64,000 bases of DNA from Rhizobium acidisoli (GTDB taxonomy: Bacteria; Pseudomonadota; Alphaproteobacteria; Rhizobiales; Rhizobiaceae): assembly GCF_002531755.2 (NCBI RefSeq), contig NZ_CP035000.1, positions 620,001 to 684,000 of the forward strand, in the 5' to 3' direction. Positions 37,568 through 46,831 of the stretch are shown in pieces. Position numbers and translations under genes: made by a program. Position 1 is the first letter of the stretch, and the number at the start of each line of letters is the position of its first letter. The notes under the pieces are model-generated. The model saw only the letters and a program-made list of their open reading frames with translations. It had not been told where the DNA came from and made no database searches.

Positions 37568-38260
37568 ATGATGGATTTTTCGTGGATTTTCAACTACTGG
37601 CCGCTGATCGTCGCTGGTGCGATCCAGACCTTGCTCCTACTCGTCATTTCAGTGGTCTTCGGCTTCATCCTGGCGATCGGTCTTGCGCTCGCGCAAGTGA
37701 ATGGCCCCGTGTGGTTGCGGGGCTGTGCAAAGGCTTATTGCACCAGTTTTCGCGGTACGCCGCTACTGATTCAGCTTTGGCTGCTCTACTACGGTGTCGG
37801 ATCGCTGCTGCCAATGATTCCCGGTCTGCGCACCAGCTTTCTCTGGCCAATCGTGCGCGAAGGCTTCTTCTTCGCCGCGGTCAGCTTCACGCTCAATTAT
37901 GCGGCTTATGAAGCCGAGGTGCTGCGCGGCGCGCTGCTTGCCGTGCCGAAAGGTGAACTGGAGGCGGGACGCGCCTTCGGCATGAGCCGCTGGACGCTTC
38001 TGCGCCGCATCTGGCTGCCGCGGGCGATCCGCATCGCACTACCGACCATCGGGGGTGAAGTGGTGCTGCAGCTGAAAGCGACACCGCTTGCTTTCACAGT
38101 CACGGTGATGGATCTCTACGCGGTCGCCTACAAGGTCAGACAGGACACGTTGCTCGTCTACGAGCCCCTGATCATCGTCACCGTTTTCTATGTCTGTCTC
38201 ACCCTCGTCATCACGCGCGCATTCCGCCTCGTCGAATTGCAAGTGCCGATACGACGCTAA
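37568..38260 (+). CDS. Amino acid ABC transporter permease (HisM type)
   Basis: A 230-residue membrane protein (starts at the ATG pair 37568/37571 after GAGGAG) with [35 protein letters not shown] and the ATPase-docking loop [20 protein letters not shown]. Completes the importer begun at 35148. A longer in-frame reading from 37502 lies inside the previous gene and is rejected. Confidence 0.9.
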   Translation: MMDFSWIFNYWPLIVAGAIQTLLLLVISVVFGFILAIGLALAQVNGPVWLRGCAKAYCTSFRGTPLLIQLWLLYYGVGSLLPMIPGLRTSFLWPIVREGFFFAAVSFTLNYAAYEAEVLRGALLAVPKGELEAGRAFGMSRWTLLRRIWLPRAIRIALPTIGGEVVLQLKATPLAFTVTVMDLYAVAYKVRQDTLLVYEPLIIVTVFYVCLTLVITRAFRLVELQVPIRR

Positions 38261-38292
38261 GGGTAACCCCCGTAATTTTTCTGGAGATTGCA

Positions 38293-39195
38293 ATGTTCAA
38301 AGGATCAATCACGGCGCTGGTCACGCCCTTTCTCGACACAAAGGTCGACGAAGAGGCCTTCCGAGTGCTGGTGGAATGGCAGATTGCAGAAGGCAGTCAT
38401 GGTCTTGTCCCCTGCGGAACGACTGGAGAGAGCCCGACCCTCTCACATGCCGAACATAAACGCCTGGTCGAGTTGACCGTCGAGGCGGCAGGCGGCCGAG
38501 TTCCGGAGATAGCAGGCGCGGGATCCAACAGCACGGAGGAAGCGATCGATTTTTGCCGCCACGCGGAGCAGGCCGGCGCCGACGCACTGCTCATCGTGGC
38601 GCCCTACTATAACAAGCCGACGCAGGAGGGTCTCTACCAGCACCTCAGGGCCATAGACGCGGCCGTCTCCCTGCCGATTGTCGTCTACAATATTCCGCCG
38701 CGCAGCGTCGTTGACATTTCCGTCGATACGCTTGCTCGCTTAAGGCGTGATTGCCGCAACGTTATTGGCGTCAAGGACGCCACCGCCAATCCGATGCGCC
38801 CGTCTCTGGAGCGCATGGCCTGTGGCCGCGATTCCAACCTGCTGTCCGGGGAGGACGGCACGGCGCTCGGCTACATGGCGCATGGCGGTCATGGCTGTAT
38901 TTCCGTCACGGCAAATGTCGCTCCACGCCTATATGCTGAATTCCAGGCTGCATGCCTTGTCGGCGATTTCTACCGTGCGCTCGAACTCCAGGATTTGTTG
39001 ATGCCGCTCCACCGGGCACTTTTCCTGGAAACCAATCCGGCAGGCCCGAAATATGCGCTCTGGCGTCTGGGACGGATGCGGCGCGACGTCCGACTGCCTC
39101 TGGTGACCGTTTCGCCTGCATCGAAGCTGAAATCGATCAGGCGATGTATCACGCCGGCCTTACGGCCTGACAGGCTCGATCGCCCCGCAATTTGA
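38293..39195 (+). CDS. DapA-family (dihydrodipicolinate synthase-like) lyase with altered C-terminus
   Basis: A TIM-barrel class I aldolase-type protein. Family signatures: [20 protein letters not shown], Tyr in [12 protein letters not shown], and the Schiff-base Lys in NVIGVKDAT. DapA condenses pyruvate with aspartate semialdehyde; here, beside homoserine and aspartate-semialdehyde enzymes, it may consume or detoxify that semialdehyde, or act on another 2-oxo acid. After [10 protein letters not shown] the frame changes: the expected tail [16 protein letters not shown] is present one base out of register, ending at 39170, so a base is missing near 39120. The current protein (300 residues) has an unrelated ~22-residue tail. 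Confidence 0.8.
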   Translation: MFKGSITALVTPFLDTKVDEEAFRVLVEWQIAEGSHGLVPCGTTGESPTLSHAEHKRLVELTVEAAGGRVPEIAGAGSNSTEEAIDFCRHAEQAGADALLIVAPYYNKPTQEGLYQHLRAIDAAVSLPIVVYNIPPRSVVDISVDTLARLRRDCRNVIGVKDATANPMRPSLERMACGRDSNLLSGEDGTALGYMAHGGHGCISVTANVAPRLYAEFQAACLVGDFYRALELQDLLMPLHRALFLETNPAGPKYALWRLGRMRRDVRLPLVTVSPASKLKSIRRCITPALRPDRLDRPAI

Positions 39196-39279
39196 CCCTT
39201 CTCCGCCAGATTTCTGCGTCGATTACGCGGAACGGCACCATGTCTTTAGAATTCTGATGAACCAAATGCAGAGGACCCC

Positions 39280-40551
39280 ATGACCGCAGCCAACCTCTCA
39301 CATCTTCCGGTCCAAGACTCCGACGTCAGCAGAAGGACTCCCGTGGCTAGCCAAGGTCTGAGCCGCGACACTCTGGCACTCAGCGGCGGGCTCCTGGTCG
39401 ATCCCGCGACCAAAGCGATCGCGCCGAATATCTCCATGTCCGTCAACAACGTGCTGATGCCGGGCGAAGGCTCCTTTTCGGCGGATGGGGTGGATGACCT
39501 CACGGCGCTTCCCTTTCTCTATGCGCGCTGGACCAATCCCACTGTCCGTCAGCTGGAACAGCGGATAGCCGCGCTCGAGGGCGCCGACGATGCGGTGGCC
39601 ACATCGACCGGCGTCGCTGCGATCGGCGCCACATTCCTGACGTTCCTTAAGACCGGGGATCATCTGATCATCAGCGATGTCTGCTATGCCGGCGCCAACG
39701 AACTCGCGCGGCGAATATTGCCGGACTACGGCATCGAGGTGACCCCGGTAAACATGTCCAGGCCGCACGAGGTAGCGGCCGCCTTCAGGCCCAACACAAA
39801 GTTGGTCCATTGCGAAAGTCCCTGCAATCCGATCCTGCGTCTCACCGATCTTTCTGCCGTTGCTGGACTTGTTCGCAGCCACGGTGCGTTGATGTCGGTC
39901 GACTCGACACTGGCCACGCCCGTCGCCACACAGCCACTATCGTTCGGCGCAGACCTCGTCATTCATTCGCTGACCAAGTTCATCAATGGCCACGGCGATG
40001 CGCTCGGCGGCGTTGTCTGCGGGCGCAAGGATCTCGTGGAGAAGATCCGCTCGCGCGCTGGTGTCTATCTCGGGGCGTCGATGCCTGCCATGAATGCCTG
40101 GCTGATCATGCGTGGCATCGACACGCTATTTCCCCGCCTGCGAACAATCTCTGCGACAGCTACAAAGGTGGCGGCCTTTCTGGAAGATCATCCGGCTGTA
40201 ACGGCCGTTACCTATCCGGGCCTAGCCTCTCACCCCCAGCACGATCTGGCGAAACGGCAGATGGAGGTATTCGGCGGCATCGTGACCTTCCAGGTAAAGG
40301 AGCCAGGCAGAATGGCTTTGCAGCTTGCCGAGCGCCTCAAGGTGGCCCATTACGCCTTTTCGCTCGGCCACCAGCGCTCGATCGTGGTGCTGCTCGATAC
40401 CGACGAGATGATGTCCACGACCTATCAGCTCGCCACCGAGCAGCTCGAGGACTATCGACGCTTTGCCGGCGACGGCGTGTTCCGCCTTTCCGTGGGGCTA
40501 GAGGCGCCGGGCGATCTGATCGGCGATCTCGATCAGGCCCTTGCGGGCTGA
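39280..40551 (+). CDS. PLP-dependent cystathionine gamma-synthase-type lyase (candidate canavanine gamma-lyase)
   Basis: A 423-residue fold-type I enzyme of the Cys/Met-metabolism family. Visible: YARWTNPTVRQLEQRIAALE (the YxRxxNPT substrate/PLP motif, here with an inserted W), CYAGANELARRIL, VDSTLATPVATQPLSFGADL and the PLP lysine K233 in HSLTKFINGHGDALGG. Such enzymes cleave or replace the gamma substituent of homoserine-type amino acids. Beside a homoserine dehydrogenase-like gene, an aspartase-like gene and an amino acid importer, the best reading is a gamma-lyase releasing homoserine from an O-substituted homoserine such as canavanine, an activity reported in rhizobia. That substrate is inferred. 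A methionine gamma-lyase or O-acylhomoserine sulfhydrylase remains possible. Confidence 0.75.
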   Translation: MTAANLSHLPVQDSDVSRRTPVASQGLSRDTLALSGGLLVDPATKAIAPNISMSVNNVLMPGEGSFSADGVDDLTALPFLYARWTNPTVRQLEQRIAALEGADDAVATSTGVAAIGATFLTFLKTGDHLIISDVCYAGANELARRILPDYGIEVTPVNMSRPHEVAAAFRPNTKLVHCESPCNPILRLTDLSAVAGLVRSHGALMSVDSTLATPVATQPLSFGADLVIHSLTKFINGHGDALGGVVCGRKDLVEKIRSRAGVYLGASMPAMNAWLIMRGIDTLFPRLRTISATATKVAAFLEDHPAVTAVTYPGLASHPQHDLAKRQMEVFGGIVTFQVKEPGRMALQLAERLKVAHYAFSLGHQRSIVVLLDTDEMMSTTYQLATEQLEDYRRFAGDGVFRLSVGLEAPGDLIGDLDQALAG

Positions 40552-40574
40552 ATGGCGGCGCAAGGGAGGAATCT

Positions 40575-41984
40575 ATGGCAAAATTGCGCGTTGAGACCGA
40601 TCTTCTGGGGCAGCGGCAATTGCCGGCCGATGCATTGATAGGGATCCATACGCTGCGGGCGGCGGAAAATTTCGACGTCTCGGGCATCACACTCCAGGAC
40701 TTTCCGGCATTTGTGCAGTCCCTGGCGATGGTGAAGAAAGCGGCGGCCGCGACCAATCTGGAGCTCGGGTTGATCGAGCCCATTATAGCCCAGGCAATCG
40801 GCCGGGCTTGCGACAGGCTGATCGGCGGCGAGATCCTGGTGCCGCATTTTCCTGTCGACATGATGCAGGGCGGCGCGGGAACCTCGACCAACATGAATGT
40901 CAACGAGGTGATTGCCAATTTGGCGCTCCTTGAATTTGGCCAGCAGGCCGGCAAGTACGACACGGTCAATCCTAACGACCATGTAAACCTCTCTCAGTCG
41001 ACCAACGACGTCTACCCGACGGCGATCCGCCTAACCGTGCTGCGGGAGGCAGAAACACTGCTTGGTACGCTGCGTGCTCTCGTCGCCGCCTTTCGCCGAA
41101 AGGGCGCTGCTTTTGCGGACATCGTCAAGGTCGGCAGGACGCAGCTTCAGGACGCTGTGCCAATGTCTCTTGGTCAGGAGTTCGAAGCTTTCGCCGAAAC
41201 GCTGGAGGAGGATGTTGCCCAAATCCTCGGCGCAGCCGAATTGATGCGAGAGGTCAATCTCGGCGGCACGGCGATCGGCACCGGCTTGAACGCACCAGCG
41301 GGTTTTTCCGCTGCCGCCTGCGCGCACCTATCTGAAATTTCCGGCATCATGGTCCGTCCTGCGCGCAACCTCGTTGAGGCCACGTCGGATACAGGCGCTT
41401 TCGTCTCGATCTCGGGTACGCTCAAGCGTATGTCAGTAAAGCTGTCGAAGGTGTGCAACGACCTTCGCCTCCTGTCGAGTGGCCCGCGCGCGGGGTTTGG
41501 CGAAATTCGTCTTCCGGCTATGCAGGCAGGTTCGTCCATCATGCCGGGCAAGGTCAATCCGGTGATCCCGGAGATGATGAACCAGATCGGCTTTCAGGTG
41601 ATCGGCAATGATCTGACGGTCACGCTCGCTGCCGGTGCCGGCCAGCTCCAATTGAACGCGATGGAACCTGTGATCGTGCTCAATCTGCTGCAATCCATGC
41701 AATTGCTGGCGAAAGGCATGGATACGCTTCGAACACGCTGCATCGACAATATCGAGGCGGATGCGGAACGCTGCCGAACGCTTCACAATGGCTCTCTTGT
41801 TCTCGCTGCCTCACTCAACCCTTTCGTCGGCTATGCCAGGGCTGCGACGCTCGCGCGCAATGCGCTCGCAGAGGGGATCGGATTGCGCGAGGCGGTCGAG
41901 CGCGATGGCGTTCTCACCCCTGAACAGATCGATGCGATCTTCGGCACGAGCACGCTCAGGGTTCTCGGCACGGTGCAAGGCTGA
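40575..41984 (+). CDS. Aspartate ammonia-lyase/fumarase class II-family enzyme
   Basis: A 469-residue protein of the aspartase/fumarase superfamily. Key signatures: GGAGTSTNMNVNEVIAN, HVNLSQSTNDVYPTAIRLTV, GRTQLQDAVPMSLGQEF and the mobile SS-loop GSSIMPGKVNPVIPEM carrying the catalytic serine. The LQDAVP segment is aspartase-like rather than fumarase-like. Within the cluster it would split aspartate into fumarate and ammonia, the final step feeding the TCA cycle. The ATG at 40575 follows GGGAGG; an in-frame extension far upstream lies inside the PLP enzyme gene and is false. Confidence 0.88.
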   Translation: MAKLRVETDLLGQRQLPADALIGIHTLRAAENFDVSGITLQDFPAFVQSLAMVKKAAAATNLELGLIEPIIAQAIGRACDRLIGGEILVPHFPVDMMQGGAGTSTNMNVNEVIANLALLEFGQQAGKYDTVNPNDHVNLSQSTNDVYPTAIRLTVLREAETLLGTLRALVAAFRRKGAAFADIVKVGRTQLQDAVPMSLGQEFEAFAETLEEDVAQILGAAELMREVNLGGTAIGTGLNAPAGFSAAACAHLSEISGIMVRPARNLVEATSDTGAFVSISGTLKRMSVKLSKVCNDLRLLSSGPRAGFGEIRLPAMQAGSSIMPGKVNPVIPEMMNQIGFQVIGNDLTVTLAAGAGQLQLNAMEPVIVLNLLQSMQLLAKGMDTLRTRCIDNIEADAERCRTLHNGSLVLAASLNPFVGYARAATLARNALAEGIGLREAVERDGVLTPEQIDAIFGTSTLRVLGTVQG

Positions 41985-41997
41985 CGGGGAGGGCGCC

Positions 41998-42792
41998 ATG
42001 GCAGTTTTTACGGACCTTTCGGAAATCGATTGTGCGCGGATCGCGACGACCTATCGACTTGGCCGATTGACATCGGTGATCGGCATTGCCGATGGCGATG
42101 CCGAAACCACCTTCCTTTTCCGTGCTGACCGCGGCGAGTTCATCGTGACGGTGTTCGAAGGTGCCCCCGACCCGTGTGATCTCGAGCGTGCCTTCCGCAC
42201 GATGGAGACGCTCGCGGCCGCTGGCGTTCCTTGTCCGGCGACCTTCCGTACTGACGCTGGCGCTGCGACGATGACGTTATCAGGCAAACTGGTGGCGGTC
42301 GTCGGCTTTGTGCCGGGCTCCCGGCCAAGCGAGCTAACGTCAGCAAAAAGCCGCGCGCTCGGAAACTGCACTGCACGCATTCACCGAACGCTGGCGGCTT
42401 CCGTGGCCGGCAGCCGGCGCGGCCTGCCAAAGGGGGCAGTGCATGGTGCTCTCAATCGCGACAATGTCTTCTTCCTCGGCGAGGAAGTCAGCGGCGTGAT
42501 CAATTTCCGCCTGCGTCATGATGACCTTCTGATCGCGGAGCTGGCGCAAGTACTACTGCATTGGACCGCCCGCGCGGACGGAACGCTCGATGGTGGGCTC
42601 GCGGGCGCATTGCTCGCCGGATATGAAGACGTTCGCTCTCTGAGTGAGAACGAACGTCAGGCTCTGCCGGCCTTCGTCATGGCCGCGACCGCAACCTCAC
42701 TTGCGCAGGATGACAGGATTGCCGATCTAGAAGCTTCGGCACATCGGGCATTCGCCTCCGCCATGGCTTTTGCCAAGGGGACGCAATCATGA
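41998..42792 (+). CDS. Homoserine kinase II-like (APH-fold) protein lacking catalytic aspartates
   Basis: A 264-residue aminoglycoside-phosphotransferase-fold protein most like rhizobial ThrB (homoserine kinase): TTFLFRADRGEFIVTVFE, ALGNCTARIHRTLA, GLPKGAVHG, DNVFFLGEEVSGVINF. In active kinases the loop reads H(A/G)DLxxDN and the metal site GVIDF. Here they read HGALNRDN (Ala151 for the catalytic Asp) and GVINF (Asn169 for the Mg-binding Asp), while Asn156 is kept. So it is probably catalytically dead or repurposed, perhaps as a homoserine-binding sensor. It lies between the aspartase-like gene and an Lrp regulator, overlapping the latter in ATGA. Confidence 0.75.
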   Translation: MAVFTDLSEIDCARIATTYRLGRLTSVIGIADGDAETTFLFRADRGEFIVTVFEGAPDPCDLERAFRTMETLAAAGVPCPATFRTDAGAATMTLSGKLVAVVGFVPGSRPSELTSAKSRALGNCTARIHRTLAASVAGSRRGLPKGAVHGALNRDNVFFLGEEVSGVINFRLRHDDLLIAELAQVLLHWTARADGTLDGGLAGALLAGYEDVRSLSENERQALPAFVMAATATSLAQDDRIADLEASAHRAFASAMAFAKGTQS

Positions 42793-43232
42793 AGCGCGTT
42801 CTCGACCGGTCTGATGAGCGCATTCTCGCGGAGTTGACCCGCAATAGCCGCATCCCGTATTCCGAACTGGCCGAGAAAATCAGCCTGTCGCGCAACGCCG
42901 TGCGCCAGCGCATCGAGCGGCTAGAGCGCGATGGCCTCATCCAGGGCTACACGATCGTCGCGGGCGAGGGAAAGCCACGCGCCTCGAACATTGCAGCGAT
43001 GATCTTCATCTATCGCCACGATCGCATGCGCGGTGGTGACGTCATCCAGGCGCTGAAGCGCGTGCCGGAAGTCGTCTCCTGCGACGTTATGAGCGGGGAA
43101 TTCGACCTTGTCATCCGGGTGGAGGCGAGTGCGGCGGACCGCGTCCGCGAAATCTGGCAGGACGTGTCGGCCTTGCCTGGTGTACGCGACACGCTGACGG
43201 CATTCGCGCTGTCTTCGATGATCAAGCGCTGA
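42789..43232 (+). CDS. Lrp/AsnC-family transcriptional regulator
   Basis: A 147-residue regulator: winged helix (DRSDERILAELTRNSRIPYS, KISLSRNAVRQRIERLERDG) and RAM domain (VVSCDVMSGEFDLVIRVEAS). It overlaps the preceding kinase-like gene by 4 bases, so it is the last gene of the catabolic operon. With the other Lrp-type gene at 31841 the cluster is bracketed by two amino acid-sensing regulators. Confidence 0.9.
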   Translation: MKRVLDRSDERILAELTRNSRIPYSELAEKISLSRNAVRQRIERLERDGLIQGYTIVAGEGKPRASNIAAMIFIYRHDRMRGGDVIQALKRVPEVVSCDVMSGEFDLVIRVEASAADRVREIWQDVSALPGVRDTLTAFALSSMIKR

Positions 43233-43456
43233 CCAAGGAAAAAGATAGTTTATGAGATGGTCAGAACTCTCAGCGGCGTAAGTCGCGAACGCGTCCGATT
43301 CGGCGGGAAGACTAGGTTTTTTCAGCATTATTGAGGACGGCGCCGGTTCAGATCCCATCAAGGCGCTCACAAGAAGGCACAGTGCACCGGTTGTCCGCCG
43401 CGGTTATCAGAGGATCGCCAGCATTCGACTTTCGCCGTCAGGCAGTCGCGCTCTCG

Positions 43457-43870
43457 CTATTGAGGTTGGCTCTCGTCGGCAAAAGATAAATTTAGGGTCT
43501 CCTGCAGTTTGCCCAGTGTCGCGTCGTTTCGAAACCGAATTTCCGACACCATGAAACTGACGCTGCTGCCGCCCGAATATGGCGTTACGCCCGTAACCGA
43601 CAGCCGCAGAAGTTTCCCGCGGCTTTCGGACGTAACGATGTCCCCAGGCAAGATTCCAACGATGGACCGGGCGAGCGCTGCGTTCAGCTTCGAGTTCGCT
43701 ATCCCATCGCTCAAGCTGTTTCGACATGGCGGAACGGGTCTCGCGCGGCCTGGAATGGAGCTCCTCCCGAAACCTCAGGCGATCCACGACCGAAAGGATT
43801 TCTCCCGCGACCTCCTTCTGCATTGCGTAAGCGGCATAGGCAATACCCCCGATAACCCGCGTTATGAGGG
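43457..43870 (-). pseudogene. Probably frameshifted hypothetical gene with one hydrophobic start
   Basis: On the minus strand one frame from about 43870 reads GGIAYAAYAMQKEVAGEILS then VVDRLRFREELHS; after about 43710 another frame reads SDGIANSKLNAALARSIVGI, then LPGDIVTSESRGKLLRLSVT and ends FADESQPQ at 43457. The two parts look like one ~135-residue membrane-anchored small protein with a frame change, but the C-terminal part could be a separate gene from a TTG at 43714. No family recognised. Confidence 0.4.
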
Positions 43871-43973
43871 GTATTGCTGAATGGCCTTAATGATTTCACA
43901 TATAGATAAGTGGCTGGGCGCGATGCTGGCTGGTTTTTCTCAATTCCTGGCCATCACAACAGGGAGATGGAGT

Positions 43974-44119
43974 ATGTTTGCGATCGTCGGAGCCGCGGGC
44001 AATGTCGGCTACTCAACGTCATCGGCCCTGCGCCGGGCGGGTGTGCCAGTCCGGGCGATCCTACGCGACAGGACAAAAGCAGCGCGGCTGAGCGACATCG
44101 GCTGCGAGATTGCCACCGC
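43974..44119 (+). pseudogene. NmrA-like NAD(P)-binding protein, 5' part, split by IS
   Basis: From an ATG after GGGAGATGGAGT the frame gives MFAIVGAAGNVGYSTSSALR then RAGVPVRAILRDRTKAARLS, a Rossmann start with GAAGNVG, typical of NmrA/atypical SDR proteins. The IS407-type element enters at 44120 in the codons for IATA. Removing the IS and one CCGC duplication rejoins the frame exactly with 45396 onward. Confidence 0.85.
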
Positions 44120-44183
44120 TGACCTTGCCCCGTTGAAATAATCCATTTTGAAGTAAGCTCTGGCCCATTGAGAGGACCAGGGA

Positions 44184-44450
44184 ATGAAGCGCAATCGTTT
44201 CACAGACGAACAGATCATCGGCATTCTGAAGGAGCACGAGGCTGGCACGCCGGTCTCGGAGCTTTGCCGCAAGCACGGCGTCAGCGATGCCAGCATCTAT
44301 AAATGGAAGGCCAAATTCGGCGGCATGGAGGTATCCGAAGCCAAGCGGCTGAAGACGCTGGAGGACGAGAACACGAAGCTGAAGCGGCTTCTGGCGGATG
44401 CCATGCTCGACAATGCCGCTTTGAAAGACCTTTTGGGAAAGAAGTGGTGA
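44184..44450 (+). CDS. IS407-type transposase OrfA
   Basis: An 88-residue HTH_Tnp_1 protein ([40 protein letters not shown]) with a leucine-zipper end. Its TGA overlaps the OrfB GTG in GTGA at 44447-44450. Confidence 0.9.
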   Translation: MKRNRFTDEQIIGILKEHEAGTPVSELCRKHGVSDASIYKWKAKFGGMEVSEAKRLKTLEDENTKLKRLLADAMLDNAALKDLLGKKW

Positions 44451-45373
44451 CGCCCGCGGCCAAGCGGAAAGCTGTCGCGCATCTGATGATCCATCATGAG
44501 ATGAGCGAACGGCGGGCGTGTAAAGCCATTGGTTTTTGCCGAATGACGATTCGTTACGAGACCAGGCGCGACGATGATCATGAGCTTCGCGAGCGAATGA
44601 AGGCGTTGGCGCATGAACGCCGCCGCTTTGGATATCGACGCATTCATGTGCTGCTGAGGCGGGAGGGTCACCTCGTGAACCACAAGAGGCTCTTCCGGCT
44701 CTATCGGGAGGAGAAACTGACGGTGCGCAAGCGCGGCGGTCGCAAGCGAGCGATAGGCACGCGAGCGCCGATGCTGGTGCCGATGGTGGCCAATGACCGT
44801 TGGTCGCTAGACTTCGTGTCGGATCAGTTCACCGATGGGCGCAGGCTGCGGATTCTGACCGTCGTCGATGATTGCACGAGGGAGTGCCTGGCGCTCGTCG
44901 CCGATACATCACTTTCCGGTCTTCGCGTCGCACGGGAGCTTGACCGGATTATCGAGGAGCGCGGCAAGCCGAGGATGATCGTCTCCGACAACGGCAGCGA
45001 GTTCACCAGCAACGCGATCCTGCAATGGGCGGACCGGACCAAGGTTGACTGGCATTACATTGCGCCTGGCAAGCCTATCCAGAACGCTTTTATCGAAAGC
45101 TTCAACGGGCGGCTGCGAGACGAGTTCTTGAATGAAACTCTGTTCTCGTCGCTCGCTCACGCCCGGTCTGCGCTTTCAAACTGGCGTAGCGATTACAACG
45201 ATCAACGCCCGCATTCAGGCCTTGGCTGGCTGACACCGGCCGAATTCGCTCAGACACTCAACCCGCGACGTGATGCGGTGCTGCGCAGCCGAAATGGCTC
45301 CGCACCGCAACCCGCCGCTACCGAACCAACAACAGCAACCAAAAACCGCTGGAGCGAACGCAAAACTGGATAA
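44447..45373 (+). CDS. IS407-type transposase OrfB (DDE integrase)
   Basis: A ~308-residue rve-core transposase with DDE residues in [22 protein letters not shown] and [13 protein letters not shown], plus the [15 protein letters not shown] helper domain. I start it at the GTG overlapping the OrfA stop; the open frame extends further upstream through OrfA, but those residues are not OrfB-like. Confidence 0.9.
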   Translation: MTPAAKRKAVAHLMIHHEMSERRACKAIGFCRMTIRYETRRDDDHELRERMKALAHERRRFGYRRIHVLLRREGHLVNHKRLFRLYREEKLTVRKRGGRKRAIGTRAPMLVPMVANDRWSLDFVSDQFTDGRRLRILTVVDDCTRECLALVADTSLSGLRVARELDRIIEERGKPRMIVSDNGSEFTSNAILQWADRTKVDWHYIAPGKPIQNAFIESFNGRLRDEFLNETLFSSLAHARSALSNWRSDYNDQRPHSGLGWLTPAEFAQTLNPRRDAVLRSRNGSAPQPAATEPTTATKNRWSERKTG

Positions 45374-45391
45374 AACTTGGGGGCAAGGTCA

Positions 45392-46128
45392 CCGCCGATC
45401 TGCAAAATGCCGCCGCTTTAGCCATGGCGATCGGCGATGCTGACGCCGTGCAGATCATCATCCCGGTATCGCCACTGACAAAGGATCCGGCTGATGGTCT
45501 CCGGCGATCGATCGAAGGCCTGTTCGAGGCGCTGACCCAGGCACGGCCGAAGCAGGTGCTGGCAATCTCCGATTACGGAGCCCACGTCACCGATGATATT
45601 GGGATGCCCAGCATGTTCCGCGACCTTGAGGCGCGGCTCGCCCAACTCAGAACCCAGCTGCTTGTGCTGCGGTCGGCCGAACACATGCACAATTGGGGGC
45701 GTGTGATCCCGATGGCCGTCGCTTCCGGCATTTTGCCAACTTTTCAGGACCCAGTCGACATGGCGCAGCCGACGATCTCCGCCCATGACCTCGGCCTGAT
45801 TGCCGCCGACCTCCTGCTGCGACCCGAGAGCGGCACGGGGGTTCAGGTCATCCATGCTGAGGGACCTCGCAGGTATAGCGCGAATGACGTTGCGGCGGTG
45901 TTGAGTCAACTCTCGAGCCGGGTGGTGCGCGCTCGGGCGGTGCCCCGGTCGCAGTGGCAGACGACCTTCGAACGCACTATGCCGTCAAGCCTTGCCAGCC
46001 TGCTAATCAAAGCCAACGACGCCAAGAATAAGGGGGGTCTGGTCGAAATTGCGCCGAACGCTGGCGTGGTTCGCTATGGCCATACCTCATTGATCGATGC
46101 ACTCCGGCCATTTTTCCTGCCCGAATGA
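45392..46128 (+). pseudogene. NmrA-like NAD(P)-binding protein, 3' part
   Basis: Continuation of the gene broken at 44119: ADLQNAAALAMAIGDADAVQ, then HNWGRVIPMAVASGIL and the end LIDALRPFFLPE. The full protein would be about 292 residues. VLAISDYGAHVTDDIG resembles the NmrA substrate-side segment. Any product from this part alone would lack the dinucleotide-binding motif. Confidence 0.8.
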
Positions 46129-46831
46129 TGTCAAGGCGAGACCACGAGCCGAGTCAAAAAGAGCACTTTACGCGCGTGCCGAACGGCGTGTTCGGACCTC
46201 GGCAGTCCCAGAGACCTTGAAGCTTCCGAGAAAGCCAGGTTTTGCCGATCCTGCCATTTCCGAAATTAGCATCCGCCGACGGTGTTCCGGTTGCGAGGGG
46301 CGCAAGTTCCTCTCTTCCACTCGGTGCATCCGTTAGGCGCATGGACACACAATGGAAAGCTGCGAAAAAGCATCGTAGAAAGGCTTGCGAGCGCCACGAG
46401 GCGAGCCCGTCTGCCGGAAGAGGACCCCGCCGAGGCGGGGAAGGGTGAGGGGTGATGTTCTAAGCGACCGACATCGATCGTATATTAGGGATCTATGGGA
46501 ACACGCGCTGTTTGTCATTATAATATTTTAAGGTGTCGATCCTTGTTGTTCCCCAAAATAAAGCGCCCCGTTTTGAGTGGCGATGGCCGCTTGCAGGCAG
46601 AACCAGAAAGAACGAGCTCCTGAACATTATGAAGAACAGGACATCGGGCACATGAAACCCAAGCAACCGAATCCTTTGCCGAAACCAGATGTCATTAATC
46701 AAAGTGCGTTGCTACGAAGGTCCAGCTGCTTTGGAGTATTAGCAGAACGGTTGTTTGGCGGCGTGGCAAGAATATCTTGATACGCGGGCTGCGGCGTCTG
46801 TTGATCAGCTTAATTATCTACTTGCTTGGCG
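46129..46831. other. Intergenic region, no gene supported
   Basis: About 700 bases between the broken NmrA-like gene and the GntR gene. It contains a GC-rich hairpin at 46425-46440. A 67-residue plus frame at 46577-46780 has no ribosome site or known domain and I do not call it. Confidence 0.4.
46425..46440. repeat. GC hairpin CCCCGCC-GA-GGCGGGG
   Basis: A perfect 7-bp stem with a 2-base loop inside GGAAGAGGACC..AAGGGTGAGGGG. Such palindromes in this context recur in rhizobial intergenic regions (RIME-like elements) from memory; only one copy is in this window. Confidence 0.45.

Larger units (their letters stand above)
44120..45391 (+). mobile_element. IS3-family (IS407-type) insertion sequence, second element
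   Basis: A 1272-bp element with inverted ends TGACCTTGCCCCGTTGAAAT and, from the other side, TGACCTTGCCCCCAAGTTTT, flanked by a perfect 4-bp duplication CCGC (44116-44119 and 45392-45395). It is related to, but clearly diverged from, the element at 16595. It interrupts the NmrA-like gene. Confidence 0.93.

Noticed and set aside
39810..40574. N-terminal extension of the aspartase-like gene by 255 codons
   Set aside because: Runs out of frame through the PLP enzyme gene; the real start at 40575 has GGGAGG in front.
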